Of a DNA stretch of 64,000 nt, positions 29,933 through 39,227 are shown in pieces. How positions within the stretch are numbered: position 1 is the stretch's first letter; each line of letters begins with the position of its first letter. The translations under genes were made by a program, and so were the position numbers. Location of the stretch: positions 1,814,078 through 1,878,077 of the forward strand of contig NZ_RRUE01000001.1 in the NCBI RefSeq assembly GCF_003892345.1, given 5' to 3'. This DNA comes from Lautropia dentalis (GTDB taxonomy: Bacteria; Pseudomonadota; Gammaproteobacteria; Burkholderiales; Burkholderiaceae_E). The notes under the pieces are model-generated. The model ran no database searches. It worked only from the letters and a program-made list of their open reading frames with translations, and had not been told where the DNA came from.

Positions 29933-30814
29933 ATGAATTTCCCGCTCATTCTCTTTCTGCTGACCGCCTTCACCCTGTGCATGTGGCTGCTCGACGTGCT
30001 CGTGCTGGCACCTGGCCGGCGGCGTCATGCGGCCGAACGCGTCAAGGCCTGGGAGCGGGACCAGACGTCCCGGGGGGGCAAGGTCAGCCCGCAGGCCCGC
30101 CAGCAGCTCGAGAGCAGCCTGGTCCGGCGGCCTGCCTGGCTCGACTACACGGCCGGCCTGTTTCCGGTGCTGTTCGTGGTGTTCATGGTGCGCTCGTTCC
30201 TGTTCGAGCCCTTCAAGATTCCTTCCGGTTCCATGATTCCCACCCTGCTGGTGGGCGACCTGATCCTGGTGAACAAATACAGCTACGGCGTGCGCCTGCC
30301 GGTGTTCGACACCAAGATCATCGACGTGGGGTCGCCCCAGCGTGGTGACACGGTGGTGTTCCGCTACCCGATGGATCCATCGGTCGATTACATCAAGCGC
30401 GTCATCGGCGTGCCGGGCGACACCATCACCGTGCGCCGTGGCCGCGTGTTCATCAATGGCGACGAAGCGGCCTTGCACGATGACGGCGAATATTTCGATG
30501 CCGATCGCGGCCGCTACATGCAGCGCTATTCGGAGACCATCGGCAACGTGTCGCACAAGATGCTGATCGATTTGCAGAACCCGGCCGTCGTACCGATGCA
30601 ACGCACGCCGGAAACCGAAAAATACTGCCACTACACCCCCACCGAGCTGACCTGCAAGGTGCCGGAAAACAATTACTTCGTGATGGGAGACAACCGCGAC
30701 AACAGTCTCGACAGCCGGGCCTGGGGATTCGTTCCCGAGAAAAACCTGGTTGGACGGGCCTTTTTCATCTGGATGAATTTCAACGATCTGCAGAGAATTG
30801 GCTCATTCCGGTGA
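29933..30814 (+). CDS. lepB: Signal peptidase I
   Basis: LepB removes signal peptides from exported proteins at the periplasmic face of the inner membrane. Two N-terminal membrane segments (FPLILFLLTAFTLCMWLLDV and LFPVLFVVFMVRSFLF) flank a basic cytoplasmic loop. The catalytic dyad is Ser100 in IPSGSMIPTL and Lys155 in DYIKRVIGVPGD; the box E motif MGDNRDNSLDSR is present. Length is 293 residues. It follows lepA as in most proteobacteria and lies just before the DUF4845 gene. Confidence 0.96.
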   Translation: MNFPLILFLLTAFTLCMWLLDVLVLAPGRRRHAAERVKAWERDQTSRGGKVSPQARQQLESSLVRRPAWLDYTAGLFPVLFVVFMVRSFLFEPFKIPSGSMIPTLLVGDLILVNKYSYGVRLPVFDTKIIDVGSPQRGDTVVFRYPMDPSVDYIKRVIGVPGDTITVRRGRVFINGDEAALHDDGEYFDADRGRYMQRYSETIGNVSHKMLIDLQNPAVVPMQRTPETEKYCHYTPTELTCKVPENNYFVMGDNRDNSLDSRAWGFVPEKNLVGRAFFIWMNFNDLQRIGSFR

Positions 30815-30888
30815 AGGTCCGGCAGCCGACAGCAGGCCTGCCGTCCGCCGGTTTCCCTTTTTGCCAGTCTGGCCGATCCGCTCACATC

Positions 30889-31266
30889 ATGAAAGCTTCC
30901 CTTTCCGTTTCCCGCCGCCAGCGCGGCCTCACCCTGGTCAGCTTGCTGCTGATCTGCATCGTCATCGGCTTCACGTCGCTGGTGGTGATGCGCGTTGTCC
31001 CCACGTTCATCGAGTACCAGAACATCAAGAAGGCCCTGGTCCGTGCCGTCAGCTCGTCGGGCAACAACAATCCCGAAGCCATCCGCAGCGCGTTCGACCG
31101 CTCGCAGGCCATCGACGATTTCAGCGCCATCAGCAGCAAGGACCTGAAAATCGAGAAGGGCGCCGGCGAGCAGCTGCAGGTTTCGTTCAAGTATGAAAAA
31201 CGCATTCCCCTGTTCGGTCCGGCCAGCCTGGTCATCGACTACGAAGGGGATGCCCGGGCACGCTGA
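30889..31266 (+). CDS. DUF4845 membrane protein
   Basis: The 125-residue protein has one N-terminal membrane anchor (GLTLVSLLLICIVIGFTSLV) preceded by basic residues (SRRQRG), recalling a prepilin-like start, and a periplasmic domain with FIEYQNIKKALVRAV and FKYEKRIPLFGPASLVIDYE, the signature of DUF4845. This family occurs between lepB and rnc in betaproteobacteria; its function is not known to me. A frame 26 codons longer exists upstream but lacks the family pattern. Confidence 0.82.
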   Translation: MKASLSVSRRQRGLTLVSLLLICIVIGFTSLVVMRVVPTFIEYQNIKKALVRAVSSSGNNNPEAIRSAFDRSQAIDDFSAISSKDLKIEKGAGEQLQVSFKYEKRIPLFGPASLVIDYEGDARAR

Positions 31267-31281
31267 GGACCATACCCCCGC

Positions 31282-31983
31282 ATGACAGGCGCCATTCGCG
31301 ACACGATCAGACGCATCCTGGAAAATCGTCTGGGCTACCGGTTCCAGTCACCGGAACTGCTGGCCCAGGCGCTGACCCATCGCAGCTTCGGGCGCCAGCA
31401 CAACGAGCGCCTGGAGTTTCTGGGCGACAGCGTGCTCAACTGCGCAGTGGCTTCCCTGCTGTACCGGCGCTACACCACCTCGCCCGAGGGCGAGCTGTCA
31501 CGCCTGCGGGCCAATCTGGTCAAGCAGGATCCGCTCCATGACATCGCCCGCACGCTCGGCGTGCCCGATGCGCTGATCCTCGGCGAGGGCGAGCGCCGCA
31601 GTGGCGGGCACCAGCGGCCTTCCATCCTGGCCGATGCGGTCGAGGCCCTGCTGGGGGCCATCTATCTCGAATCGGGCTTCGACACGGCCGCGCAGGTGGT
31701 CGAACGACTGTACGCCCCCCTGCTCGACAGCGCCGACCCGGCCGAGCTGGGCAAGGATGCCAAGACCCGCCTGCAGGAGTATCTGCAGGGCCACCGGCTG
31801 CCCCTGCCGCATTACGAGGTGGTGGCCACCCATGGGCAGGCCCACCACCAGCACTTCGAGGTGCGTGTGCGCCTCCAGAAGCCCGCCCTGGTCTTCGAAG
31901 GGCAGGGCGACAGCCGCCGTAAGGCCGAGCAGGTTGCTGCCCGGGCCGCCCTCGACCACCTGGCCGCTCACGGCGTGCGCTGA
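31282..31983 (+). CDS. rnc: Ribonuclease III
   Basis: RNase III cleaves double-stranded RNA and processes the 16S and 23S rRNA precursors. The 233-residue protein has the catalytic signature [13 protein letters not shown] (42-53), the second acidic site in [18 protein letters not shown], and a C-terminal dsRNA-binding domain ([12 protein letters not shown] to the end, with [18 protein letters not shown]). It follows the DUF4845 gene by 15 bp. Confidence 0.96.
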   Translation: MTGAIRDTIRRILENRLGYRFQSPELLAQALTHRSFGRQHNERLEFLGDSVLNCAVASLLYRRYTTSPEGELSRLRANLVKQDPLHDIARTLGVPDALILGEGERRSGGHQRPSILADAVEALLGAIYLESGFDTAAQVVERLYAPLLDSADPAELGKDAKTRLQEYLQGHRLPLPHYEVVATHGQAHHQHFEVRVRLQKPALVFEGQGDSRRKAEQVAARAALDHLAAHGVR

Positions 31984-32005
31984 CGCGAAGCCCACCCGGG
32001 GCGCC

Positions 32006-32056
32006 GCACCGCGTAAACTACGGGCTCCCGGGGTGCAGCACCGCGTAAACTACGGG
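32006..32056. repeat. Duplicated 19-bp direct repeat between rnc and era
   Basis: GCACCGCGTAAACTACGGG occurs at 32006-32024 and again at 32038-32056, a 32-bp period, starting 22 bp after the rnc stop. Both copies contain the AT-rich GTAAACTAC, which could serve as duplicate -10-like boxes for era. Confidence 0.65.
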
Positions 32057-32220
32057 TTCCGTTTCCATTCAGGGCTGCCATTGCCCCGTGCACGCGGTGC
32101 AGTGCGGCCAGGGACGCCCTTTCCAGACCCGGCAACGAACAACGCGCCATGTGCGCGGCGCAGCGCATCACCGGTGCCGTGCCCATGGTGCCCGTCGTGC
32201 CGCTGCCTGCCCGTCCTTCC

Positions 32221-33135
32221 ATGACCCAGCCTTTTTCTCCCGATCATGTCGCCGGTTTTCGCTGCGGCTACGTGGCCCTCGTCGGACGCCCCAACACCGG
32301 CAAGTCCACGCTGCTCAACCAGCTGATGGGGCAGATGCTGTCCATCACGGCCGACCGGGCACAGACCACCCGGCACCGCATCCAGGGCGTGCTCTCGCGT
32401 CCGAACGCGCAGCTGATCCTCGTCGATTCCCCGGGCTACCAGACCCAGCGCATCAACCCGCTGAACAAAATCCTCAACCGTACCGCCCAGTCCGTCGGCC
32501 AGCAGGCCGATGTGGTGGTGCTGGTCACCGAGGCCGGCCGCTGGCGGCGGGAGGATGACCAGATCCTCGCATGGCTGAAGGGCGATGCCCCGGTCATCGT
32601 CGTGCTGAACAAGATCGACCAGCTGCCCAGCGTCAACGAGGCGCTGCCGCTGATCGCGAAGCTGCATGCGGACCATCCCGCCCTGGCGGCCATCGTGCCG
32701 CTGTCGGCCCGCAACGGCCAGGGCATCGACGCACTGCTCGATGCCATCGAACAGCATCTGCCGGAAGCACCGCCCATCTACGGCGAGGACGAACTCACCG
32801 ACCGCCCCGAACGCTTCTTTGCCGCCGAGATCATCCGCGAAAAGCTCTTCCGGCTGCTGGGCGAGGAGCTGCCCTACGAAAGCACGGTCGTCATCGACCG
32901 CTTCGAGGAGGAAGGGAACCTTCGTCGCATCGCCGCCACCATCATCGTCGAACGGCGGGCCCAGAAGCCCATCGTGCTGGGGCAGGGCGGTGAACGCATC
33001 AAGCGCATTGCCAGCGAGGCCCGGCAGGACATGGAGAAAATGTTCGACGGCAAGGTGTTCCTGACCCTGTGGGTCCAGGTGCGCAGTGGCTGGTCGAAGG
33101 ATGGCACCCACCTGCGCAGCTACGGTTACGAATGA
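32221..33135 (+). CDS. era: GTPase Era
   Basis: Era is a GTPase that binds the 3' end of 16S rRNA during 30S assembly. G1 is GRPNTGKST (22-30), G3 reads DSPG where most homologues have DTPG, and G4 is NKID. The C-terminal KH domain includes RAQKPIVLGQGGERIKRIAS and VFLTLWVQVRSGWSKD. I chose the ATG giving MTQPFSPDHVAGF; a frame 24 codons longer exists. The stop overlaps the recO start. Confidence 0.95.
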   Translation: MTQPFSPDHVAGFRCGYVALVGRPNTGKSTLLNQLMGQMLSITADRAQTTRHRIQGVLSRPNAQLILVDSPGYQTQRINPLNKILNRTAQSVGQQADVVVLVTEAGRWRREDDQILAWLKGDAPVIVVLNKIDQLPSVNEALPLIAKLHADHPALAAIVPLSARNGQGIDALLDAIEQHLPEAPPIYGEDELTDRPERFFAAEIIREKLFRLLGEELPYESTVVIDRFEEEGNLRRIAATIIVERRAQKPIVLGQGGERIKRIASEARQDMEKMFDGKVFLTLWVQVRSGWSKDGTHLRSYGYE

Positions 33136-33845
33136 AACCCGGTCCCGGACCGCTCACCGACGAACCCGGCTTCGTGCTGCACAGCCGGCCCTGGCGCGAG
33201 ACCAGCCTGATCGTCGAGCTGCTCCTGCGCGACCGCGGCCGCCTGTCGGCCGTGGCCAAGGGGGCGCGGCGCCCCACCTCGGCGCTGCGTCCGGTGCTGC
33301 TGCAGTTCCAGCCCATTGCGTTTCGCCTCAGTGGCCGCAACGAGTTGCGCACGCTCACCCGCGCCGAATGGCAGGGCGGCATGGCCGTGCCATCGGGTCG
33401 GGCGCTGCTGTTCGGCTTTTACCTCAACGAACTGGTCATGCGCCTGCTGGCCCGGGAGGACCCGCACCCCCAGCTCTTCGATGCCTACACCAGCGCGCTG
33501 CACCAGCTGGGCGGGCAGGGGGCGGATGAACGCATCCTGCGCCGCTTCGAATGGCTGCTGCTGCAGGAAATCGGCTATGCGCCCGATCTGGCGGCCGACC
33601 ATCAGGGGGTGCCGCTGCAGCCGGCACGCAACTACCGGATGAACGAGGGCCAGTGGTTTGCCACCCAGGCTGAAGATCACGCCACATTCAGCGGCCAGAC
33701 CCTGCTGCAGATCGCCGCGGGGCGGTATGATGCACCCGGCGTGCTGTCGCAGGCCAAGCGCCTGTCGCGGCTGATGCTGGCCCTGCCGCTGGAGGGCGCC
33801 TCGCTCGATACCCGGCGCATCCTGATGGACCTGCAGCGGCTGTGA
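33132..33845 (+). CDS. recO: DNA repair protein RecO
   Basis: RecO loads RecA on SSB-coated single-stranded DNA in the RecFOR pathway. The 237-residue protein has the OB-fold N-terminus (GFVLHSRPWRETSLIVELL, then GRLSAVAKGARRPTS) and the helical domain with LFGFYLNELVMRLLAREDPH and RRFEWLLLQEIGY. The zinc-finger cysteines of some RecO proteins are absent, as is usual in betaproteobacteria. The start codon overlaps the era stop as ATGA. Confidence 0.94.
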   Translation: MKPGPGPLTDEPGFVLHSRPWRETSLIVELLLRDRGRLSAVAKGARRPTSALRPVLLQFQPIAFRLSGRNELRTLTRAEWQGGMAVPSGRALLFGFYLNELVMRLLAREDPHPQLFDAYTSALHQLGGQGADERILRRFEWLLLQEIGYAPDLAADHQGVPLQPARNYRMNEGQWFATQAEDHATFSGQTLLQIAAGRYDAPGVLSQAKRLSRLMLALPLEGASLDTRRILMDLQRL

Positions 33846-33884
33846 GGTTTCCTGGCGCTTTCTGTTGCATGACCCGGGCAGGTC

Positions 33885-33971
33885 TGGCAAGGTGGTCAGC
33901 CTTGCCTGCGCGGCGCCCTGTCTGCACACGGTTGGGGGCAGCGCGGGGACGAAGGCGTCCGTGACACGCTC
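33885..33971 (+). repeat. Long copy of the dispersed repeat between recO and pdxJ
   Basis: The core (33941-33971) reads GCGCGGGGACGAAGG, CGTCCGTGAC, ACGCTC. It is preceded by about 55 bp (TGGCAAGGTGGTCAGCCTTG onward, with GCGCGGCGCC) that align closely with the sequence before the copy at 49.9 kb. The two loci therefore share an approximately 87-bp unit. Confidence 0.7.
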
Positions 33972-34068
33972 CAGGGGATTTCTGCAATAACCCTGCGGCG
34001 TGCTGGCTCCCAACCCGGGTCATCCAGTATTTCCTTTTGAACTCTCGCCTGATTTTCCGTTTACTCCC

Positions 34069-34845
34069 ATGATCGAACTCGGCGTCAACATCGACCACGT
34101 GGCCACCCTGCGCCAGGTACGGCGTACCTATGAACCCGACCCCGTCTGGGCCGCGGTCGAGGCGCATCTGGGCGGCGCCGACGGCATCACCGTGCACCTG
34201 CGCGAAGACCGTCGCCACATCCAGGATGCCGACGTGAGGCGCCTGCGCGAGCAGACCCACATCAAGCTCAACCTCGAAATGGCCGCCACCGCCGAGATGG
34301 TGGACATTGCCCTGGCGCTGAAGCCCGAGATGGCCATGCTGGTGCCCGAGGGGCGGCACGAGATCACCACCGAGGGCGGGCTGGATATCGTGTCACAGGA
34401 GGCTGCCATCGGGGCCGCCATCGGTCGTCTGGTCGATGCCGGCATCACCACCAGCGTGTTCATCGATGCCGAGCCTGCCCAGGTCGAGGCCGCGGCCCGG
34501 GTCGGTGCCTCCGTCTGCGAACTGCACACGGGGCCCTATGCCGAAGCCTTTCACCGGGACGGCCGGGATGTGGACAGTCCTGCCATCCGTCGCGAGATCG
34601 ACCGCGTGGCCGAAGCGGGCCGGCTGATCCAGCAGGCCGGCATGCGCTTCAACGCCGGACACGGCCTGAACTACTTCAACGTGCAGCCCATCGCGGCGCT
34701 GCCGGGGGTGCGGGAGCTGCACATCGGACACGCCATCGTCTCGCGGGCCGTGTTCGTCGGCCTGCGCGAGGCCGTGGCCAGCCTGAAGGCGCTGATGCGC
34801 GAGGCGGCTGCCGACGCACAGCAGCGCCGGCTGCTGCGCGGCTGA
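34069..34845 (+). CDS. pdxJ: Pyridoxine 5'-phosphate synthase
   Basis: PdxJ condenses 1-deoxyxylulose 5-phosphate with 3-amino-2-oxopropyl phosphate to pyridoxine phosphate. The 258-residue TIM-barrel protein starts MIELGVNIDHVATLRQ and has DGITVHLREDRRHI, LNLEMAAT, LVPEGRHEITTEGG, and RFNAGHGLNYFNV with ELHIGHAIV. In relatives acpS follows directly; here nagZ does, after 73 bp containing a run of eight T residues. Confidence 0.97.
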   Translation: MIELGVNIDHVATLRQVRRTYEPDPVWAAVEAHLGGADGITVHLREDRRHIQDADVRRLREQTHIKLNLEMAATAEMVDIALALKPEMAMLVPEGRHEITTEGGLDIVSQEAAIGAAIGRLVDAGITTSVFIDAEPAQVEAAARVGASVCELHTGPYAEAFHRDGRDVDSPAIRREIDRVAEAGRLIQQAGMRFNAGHGLNYFNVQPIAALPGVRELHIGHAIVSRAVFVGLREAVASLKALMREAAADAQQRRLLRG

Positions 34846-34918
34846 TTTTTTTTCCGGGGCAGCCCGCCCCTCCTGCTCATCCTTCCCCCCGGGGCCGTCT
34901 GGCCTTTCTGCCGTCACC

Positions 34919-35914
34919 ATGTTCGCCACTTCAGCCAAACCCCTGTCCCGTCGCAGTCGCAACCTGCCTCCCGGCCCGGTCGTGGTCGATGTCCAGGGCC
35001 TGCACCTCACCGATGCCGAACGCCGGCGCCTGCGTCATCCGCTGGTCGGCGGGGTCATCCTGTTTGCCCGCAACTATCAGTCGCCCGGGCAGCTGCGGGC
35101 GCTGACCGATGAAATCCACGCCTGCCGGACCCCGCCGCTGCTGGTGGCGGTCGATCACGAGGGCGGACGCGTGCAGCGTTTCCGCGAGGGCTTCTCGGCC
35201 ATCCCGGCCATGCGCACGCTGGGCGAGCGCTGGGACCAGGACGTGCTGGCTGCCTGCCGCGAGGCCACCGACATCGGCCGGAAGATGGGCGAGGAACTGC
35301 GGGCTGTCGGTGTGGACTTCACCTTCGCCCCGGTGCTCGATCTGGACTGGGGGCGTTCCAGTGTCATCGGAACCCGGGCCTTCCACAGTGACCCGCGTGT
35401 GGTTGCCATGCTGGCGCGCTGCCTGACCCACGGCCTGCTGCTGGCCGGCATGGCCAACTGCGGCAAGCACTTCCCCGGCCATGGCTTTGCCGATGCCGAC
35501 TCGCACGTGGCCATGCCGGTGGACGAGCGCAGCCTGGACGAGATCCTTGCCGACGATGCCGCGCCCTATGCCTGGCTGGGCGCTGCGCTCACGGCCGTCA
35601 TGCCCGCCCATGTCATCTATCCGCAGGTGGACCGCAAGCCGGCCGGTTTCTCGAAGCGCTGGCTGCAGACCATCCTGCGCCGGCGTCTGGGCTTCGACGG
35701 CCTGATCTTCTCTGACGACCTCACGATGGAAGCGGCCACCGTGGCCGGGGGCATCACGGCACGCGCCACGGCAGCGCTGAAGGCCGGCTGCGACATGGTG
35801 CTGGTCTGCAACCGTCCCGACCTGGCCGACGAGCTGCTGGCCAGCCTGGAACCGCCGGCCAACCCGCACCTGCAGCGCCGCCTCGACGCGCTGCGCCCGC
35901 GGGTGATGGGGTAA
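34919..35914 (+). CDS. nagZ: Beta-N-acetylhexosaminidase NagZ
   Basis: NagZ removes N-acetylglucosamine from anhydro-muropeptides in the cytoplasm during peptidoglycan recycling, producing ligands for AmpR where present. The 331-residue GH3 protein has [12 protein letters not shown], the catalytic loop [16 protein letters not shown] with the acid/base His-Asp dyad region, MPAHVIYP, and the nucleophile Asp in [11 protein letters not shown]. It lies ten bases ahead of uvrC. Confidence 0.95.
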   Translation: MFATSAKPLSRRSRNLPPGPVVVDVQGLHLTDAERRRLRHPLVGGVILFARNYQSPGQLRALTDEIHACRTPPLLVAVDHEGGRVQRFREGFSAIPAMRTLGERWDQDVLAACREATDIGRKMGEELRAVGVDFTFAPVLDLDWGRSSVIGTRAFHSDPRVVAMLARCLTHGLLLAGMANCGKHFPGHGFADADSHVAMPVDERSLDEILADDAAPYAWLGAALTAVMPAHVIYPQVDRKPAGFSKRWLQTILRRRLGFDGLIFSDDLTMEAATVAGGITARATAALKAGCDMVLVCNRPDLADELLASLEPPANPHLQRRLDALRPRVMG

Positions 35915-35924
35915 GCTTGCGGGC

Positions 35925-38045
35925 ATGAACGATGTTCCGTCCCCTGCAGAAGCGGACGCTGCTGTCTCCCCGGCGGTCACGCATGAGCCAGATACCGCTG
36001 GCGCCCCGGAGGCTGCCGGCACGCCGGGCGTTGCCGGCACAGCGGACGCCGCCGGTGTACCGCAAGGCAGCGGTACCGGTGAAGCGGCCCCTGTGCCGGA
36101 CATGGCCGGTGCTTCGCCATCCCCCGATGCGCCCGCATCGCCTGTTCCGGCGCCGCTGCTGGAACGCCCGGCCGACCTGAAGCTCTTTCTGCGCACGCTC
36201 CCCGCACTGCCCGGCGTCTACCGCATGAAGGACGCCAGTGGCACCGTGCTCTACGTGGGCAAGGCGCGTGACCTGGGCAAGCGGGTGCGCTCGTACTTCC
36301 GCAGGAATCTGCCCAGCCCGCGCACCGCGCAGATGATCTCGCGCGTGGTGGAGATCGACACCACCACCGTCGGCTCCGAGGCCGAGGCCCTGCTGCTGGA
36401 AAACAACCTGATCAAGACGCTGAAGCCCCGCTTCAACATCCTGTTCCGGGACGACAAGACCTATCCCTTCCTCAAGCTCAGCGCCCATCCTTTTCCACAG
36501 ATCTCGTACTACCGGGGCGGTACGGACCGGCGTTCGCAGTTCTTCGGCCCCTATCCCAGCGCCTTTGCCGTGCGCGAGGGCATCCAGCTGCTGCAGAAGA
36601 TCTTTCACCTGCGCACCTGCGAGGACAGCTACTTCGCCAACCGTTCGCGCCCCTGCCTGCTGCACCAGATTCGCCGCTGCAGCGCGCCCTGCGTGGGGCT
36701 GATCGACGAGGAACACTACCGGCGTGATGTCAACGCCGCCATCACCTTCCTGAAAGGGGGGCACAAGGAAATCCTCGAAGAGATGGAGGCCGAGATGCAG
36801 CAGGCCGCCGGGGAACTGCGCTTCGAGGAGGCGGCCGTGCTGCGCGACCGCATCAGTGCCCTGTCGCGCGTGCAGCACCAGCAGTCGATGGAGGTCAACG
36901 CCGACACCGATGCCGACATCATCGCCATCGAACAGGCCGATGGTCATGTCTGCCTGAACCTGGCCATGGTCCGCGGCGGTCGTCACCTGGGCGACAAGGC
37001 CCACTTTCCCACCCAGGTGGGCGAGGTGGACCAGGACACGCTCGCCTCCGTGCTCGATGCCTTTCTCACCCAGCACTACGCCGGCGCCACCATTCCGGGC
37101 GTGATCATCTGTGCCCAGAAACCGCAGGACCCGGAAATGCTCGACATGCTGCGCGCCCAGGCCGGGCATCCGGTGGCCTGGGTGCAGGATCCGCGGGCCA
37201 GCCGCCGCCGCTGGCTGATGCAGGCCCATACCAACGCGAAGATCGCGCTCACCCGGCATCTGGCCATCGACGGCTCGCAGCTGCGTCGCACGCAGGATCT
37301 GCTCGATGTGCTGGGCCTGTCGCTCGATCCGGCCAGCCTGCGGGTGGAATGCTTCGACATCAGCCACACCATGGGCGAGGCCACGCAGGCTTCCTGCGTC
37401 GTCTACGAAAACAACCGCATGACGCCCGGCCAGTATCGCCGCTTCAACATCCAGGGCATCGAGCCCGGTGACGACTACGCCGCCATGCGCCAGGTTCTCC
37501 TGCGTCGCTACGGCAAATGGGCCGAGAAGCCGGATGGTCCGCAGCCGGAAGAGGAGGCCAGAAAGCGCAGTGATGCAGCCCGCATGCCCGACATCGTGCT
37601 GGTCGATGGCGGCAAGGGCCAGATCAGCAGCGCCCGCGAGGTGTTCGAATCGCTGGGGCTGGACATCGGTTTGCTGGTGGGCGTGGCCAAGGGGGAAGGG
37701 CGCAAGGTCGGGCTGGAGACGCTCGTCTTTGCCGATGGCCGTGAGCCGCTGGTGCTGGGCGGAGAATCGCCTGCGCTGATGCTGGTGGCCCAGATCCGTG
37801 ACGAGGCCCACCGCTTTGCCATCACCGGTATGCGGGCCCGCCGGGCGAAGGCACGCAGGGTCTCGCGTCTCGAAGAGGTCGATGGCGTGGGGCCGCGTCG
37901 CCGCCAGCGCCTGCTGTCGCGCTTCGGGGGCCTGCGCGGCATCATGGCGGCCAGCGTCGAGGATCTGGCCAGCGTCGAGGGCATCTCGCTGCCCCTGGCC
38001 GAATCCATCTACCAGCAGCTGCACCACAGTGGTGATATGCGGTGA
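35925..38045 (+). CDS. uvrC: Excinuclease ABC subunit C
   Basis: UvrC makes both incisions in nucleotide excision repair. The 706-residue protein carries a GIY-YIG nuclease domain ([20 protein letters not shown], about 93-112), a UVR motif ([14 protein letters not shown]), a Cys-rich segment ([15 protein letters not shown]), the RNase H-like second nuclease ([20 protein letters not shown] and [12 protein letters not shown]) and a C-terminal helix-hairpin-helix domain. About 75 N-terminal residues, rich in Ala, Pro, Gly and Thr, precede the usual start of the family. Alternative starts inside that leader would shorten it, but the annotated ATG is the first in the frame, eleven bases after nagZ. 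Confidence 0.95.
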   Translation: MNDVPSPAEADAAVSPAVTHEPDTAGAPEAAGTPGVAGTADAAGVPQGSGTGEAAPVPDMAGASPSPDAPASPVPAPLLERPADLKLFLRTLPALPGVYRMKDASGTVLYVGKARDLGKRVRSYFRRNLPSPRTAQMISRVVEIDTTTVGSEAEALLLENNLIKTLKPRFNILFRDDKTYPFLKLSAHPFPQISYYRGGTDRRSQFFGPYPSAFAVREGIQLLQKIFHLRTCEDSYFANRSRPCLLHQIRRCSAPCVGLIDEEHYRRDVNAAITFLKGGHKEILEEMEAEMQQAAGELRFEEAAVLRDRISALSRVQHQQSMEVNADTDADIIAIEQADGHVCLNLAMVRGGRHLGDKAHFPTQVGEVDQDTLASVLDAFLTQHYAGATIPGVIICAQKPQDPEMLDMLRAQAGHPVAWVQDPRASRRRWLMQAHTNAKIALTRHLAIDGSQLRRTQDLLDVLGLSLDPASLRVECFDISHTMGEATQASCVVYENNRMTPGQYRRFNIQGIEPGDDYAAMRQVLLRRYGKWAEKPDGPQPEEEARKRSDAARMPDIVLVDGGKGQISSAREVFESLGLDIGLLVGVAKGEGRKVGLETLVFADGREPLVLGGESPALMLVAQIRDEAHRFAITGMRARRAKARRVSRLEEVDGVGPRRRQRLLSRFGGLRGIMAASVEDLASVEGISLPLAESIYQQLHHSGDMR

Positions 38046-38110
38046 ACCTGCAGCGTGTCGCCCAGTCTCCCGACCCCGGGATCCGTGCATGGCCAGGGCT
38101 GCTCAGGATG

Positions 38111-38136
38111 TGTGTCATGGACCCACCCGTTTCCGC
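38111..38136 (-). repeat. Dispersed intergenic repeat between uvrC and pgsA
   Basis: On the plus strand it reads TGTGTCATGGACCCACC, CGTTTCCGC, the reverse complement of the family core with one gap-free mismatch block. It lies 66 bp after the uvrC stop, in the same orientation relative to the upstream gene as the copies that abut stop codons. Confidence 0.6.
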
Positions 38137-38306
38137 GCCGGTCCCGGCCGTTTCCTGACGGGAATTGCCTGCTGGCAGGGCATCGCATACGGACAGAGGG
38201 CTGTAACGCAACAACCTGTGTCACCGGGAGCCCCCATTTTTGTCTGTCCCGGCTGATGTGATAGGCTTTGGAAAATAATTTTCCGATGTCCTGACAGACC
38301 TGCACC

Positions 38307-38882
38307 ATGGCCTTCAATCTGCCCAACCTGCTCACGTGGCAGCGTATCCTTGCCATTCCGCTGCTGGTCTGTGTGTACATGCTCCCCTTCGATGCCTGGG
38401 GCGAACCCAGCCGCAACCTGTGGGCCACCGTCATCTTCATCGTGGCCTCGCTGACCGACTGGCTCGACGGCTGGCTGGCGCGCCGGCTGGGCCAGCAGAC
38501 CGAACTGGGCGCCTTTCTCGACCCCGTGGCCGACAAGCTGCTGGTCTGCGTGGCGCTGGTCATGCTGCTCGATCTCGATCGCATCAATGCCGGCATCGCC
38601 ATCATCATCATCGGGCGTGAAATCACCATCTCGGCCCTGCGTGAATGGATGGCCAGCATCGGCGCCCGCAAGAGCGTGGCCGTCAACTGGATGGGCAAGG
38701 TCAAGACGGCCGTGCAGATGGTGGCCATTCCCCTGCTGCTCTATCACGATCCCATCGGCCAGTTCGACTGCCAGTACTGGGGCAGCTGGATGATCACCCT
38801 GGCCGCCATCCAGACCTTCATCTCGATGGTCTACTACCTGAAGCAGGCATGGCCGCAGCTGCAGGGACGCAGCGGGGCCTGA
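38307..38882 (+). CDS. pgsA: CDP-diacylglycerol-glycerol-3-phosphate 3-phosphatidyltransferase
   Basis: PgsA makes phosphatidylglycerol phosphate, committing CDP-diacylglycerol to acidic phospholipids in the inner membrane. The 191-residue protein contains the complete CDP-alcohol phosphotransferase motif: Asp51, Asp54-Gly55, Ala58-Arg59, Gly68, Asp72 and Asp76 in TDWLDGWLARRLG and GAFLDPVADK. Several hydrophobic segments span the sequence. A short palindrome (GGAAAATAATTTTCC, 38270-38284) lies 22 bp upstream of the start and may be part of its promoter region. Confidence 0.95.
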   Translation: MAFNLPNLLTWQRILAIPLLVCVYMLPFDAWGEPSRNLWATVIFIVASLTDWLDGWLARRLGQQTELGAFLDPVADKLLVCVALVMLLDLDRINAGIAIIIIGREITISALREWMASIGARKSVAVNWMGKVKTAVQMVAIPLLLYHDPIGQFDCQYWGSWMITLAAIQTFISMVYYLKQAWPQLQGRSGA

Positions 38883-39150
38883 AACCGGCTTTTCCGGCGT
38901 GTCCGGGCCGGCTGGCTTCCCCTGCGCAGGCACTGGATCGTGCACTGACAAGGCGCTGTGTTCAGAAAAGGTGCCTTGCTGCGCGGGCCTGCCCCAGGGA
39001 ACCGACTTCACTGATGTCGGACCGAACGGGCTCAATGGCCTGACTTGATCGCCCATGGCCCATCTCCAGAGAATGTCCATGGACAGTTACCGGACAGGGA
39101 GTCAACGTGCGGCAGGACTTTTTTGAGCTTCCCAAAGCAGACATCGGCAT

Positions 39151-39217
39151 AGGGGGCAGCCCTCTGGGCTGCACCCCTGCCACACCACCCGGCATGCGGG
39201 TCCGCACCGGGCGGTTC
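39151..39217 (-). ncRNA. Group II intron domains V and VI
   Basis: Domain V (39181-39217) folds as a 9-bp lower helix with ACCGCCCGG opposite CCGGGTGGT, a two-base bulge (TG), a 4-bp upper helix TGCG/CGCA and a four-base loop. The catalytic triad would be the CGC of ACCGC. Domain VI (39151-39180) pairs GGGG and CAGCCC with GGGCTG and CCCC around AGA. No bulged adenosine is visible on its 3' arm, which suggests hydrolytic splicing rather than branching. Confidence 0.7.
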
Positions 39218-39227
39218 GAGAGGACAT

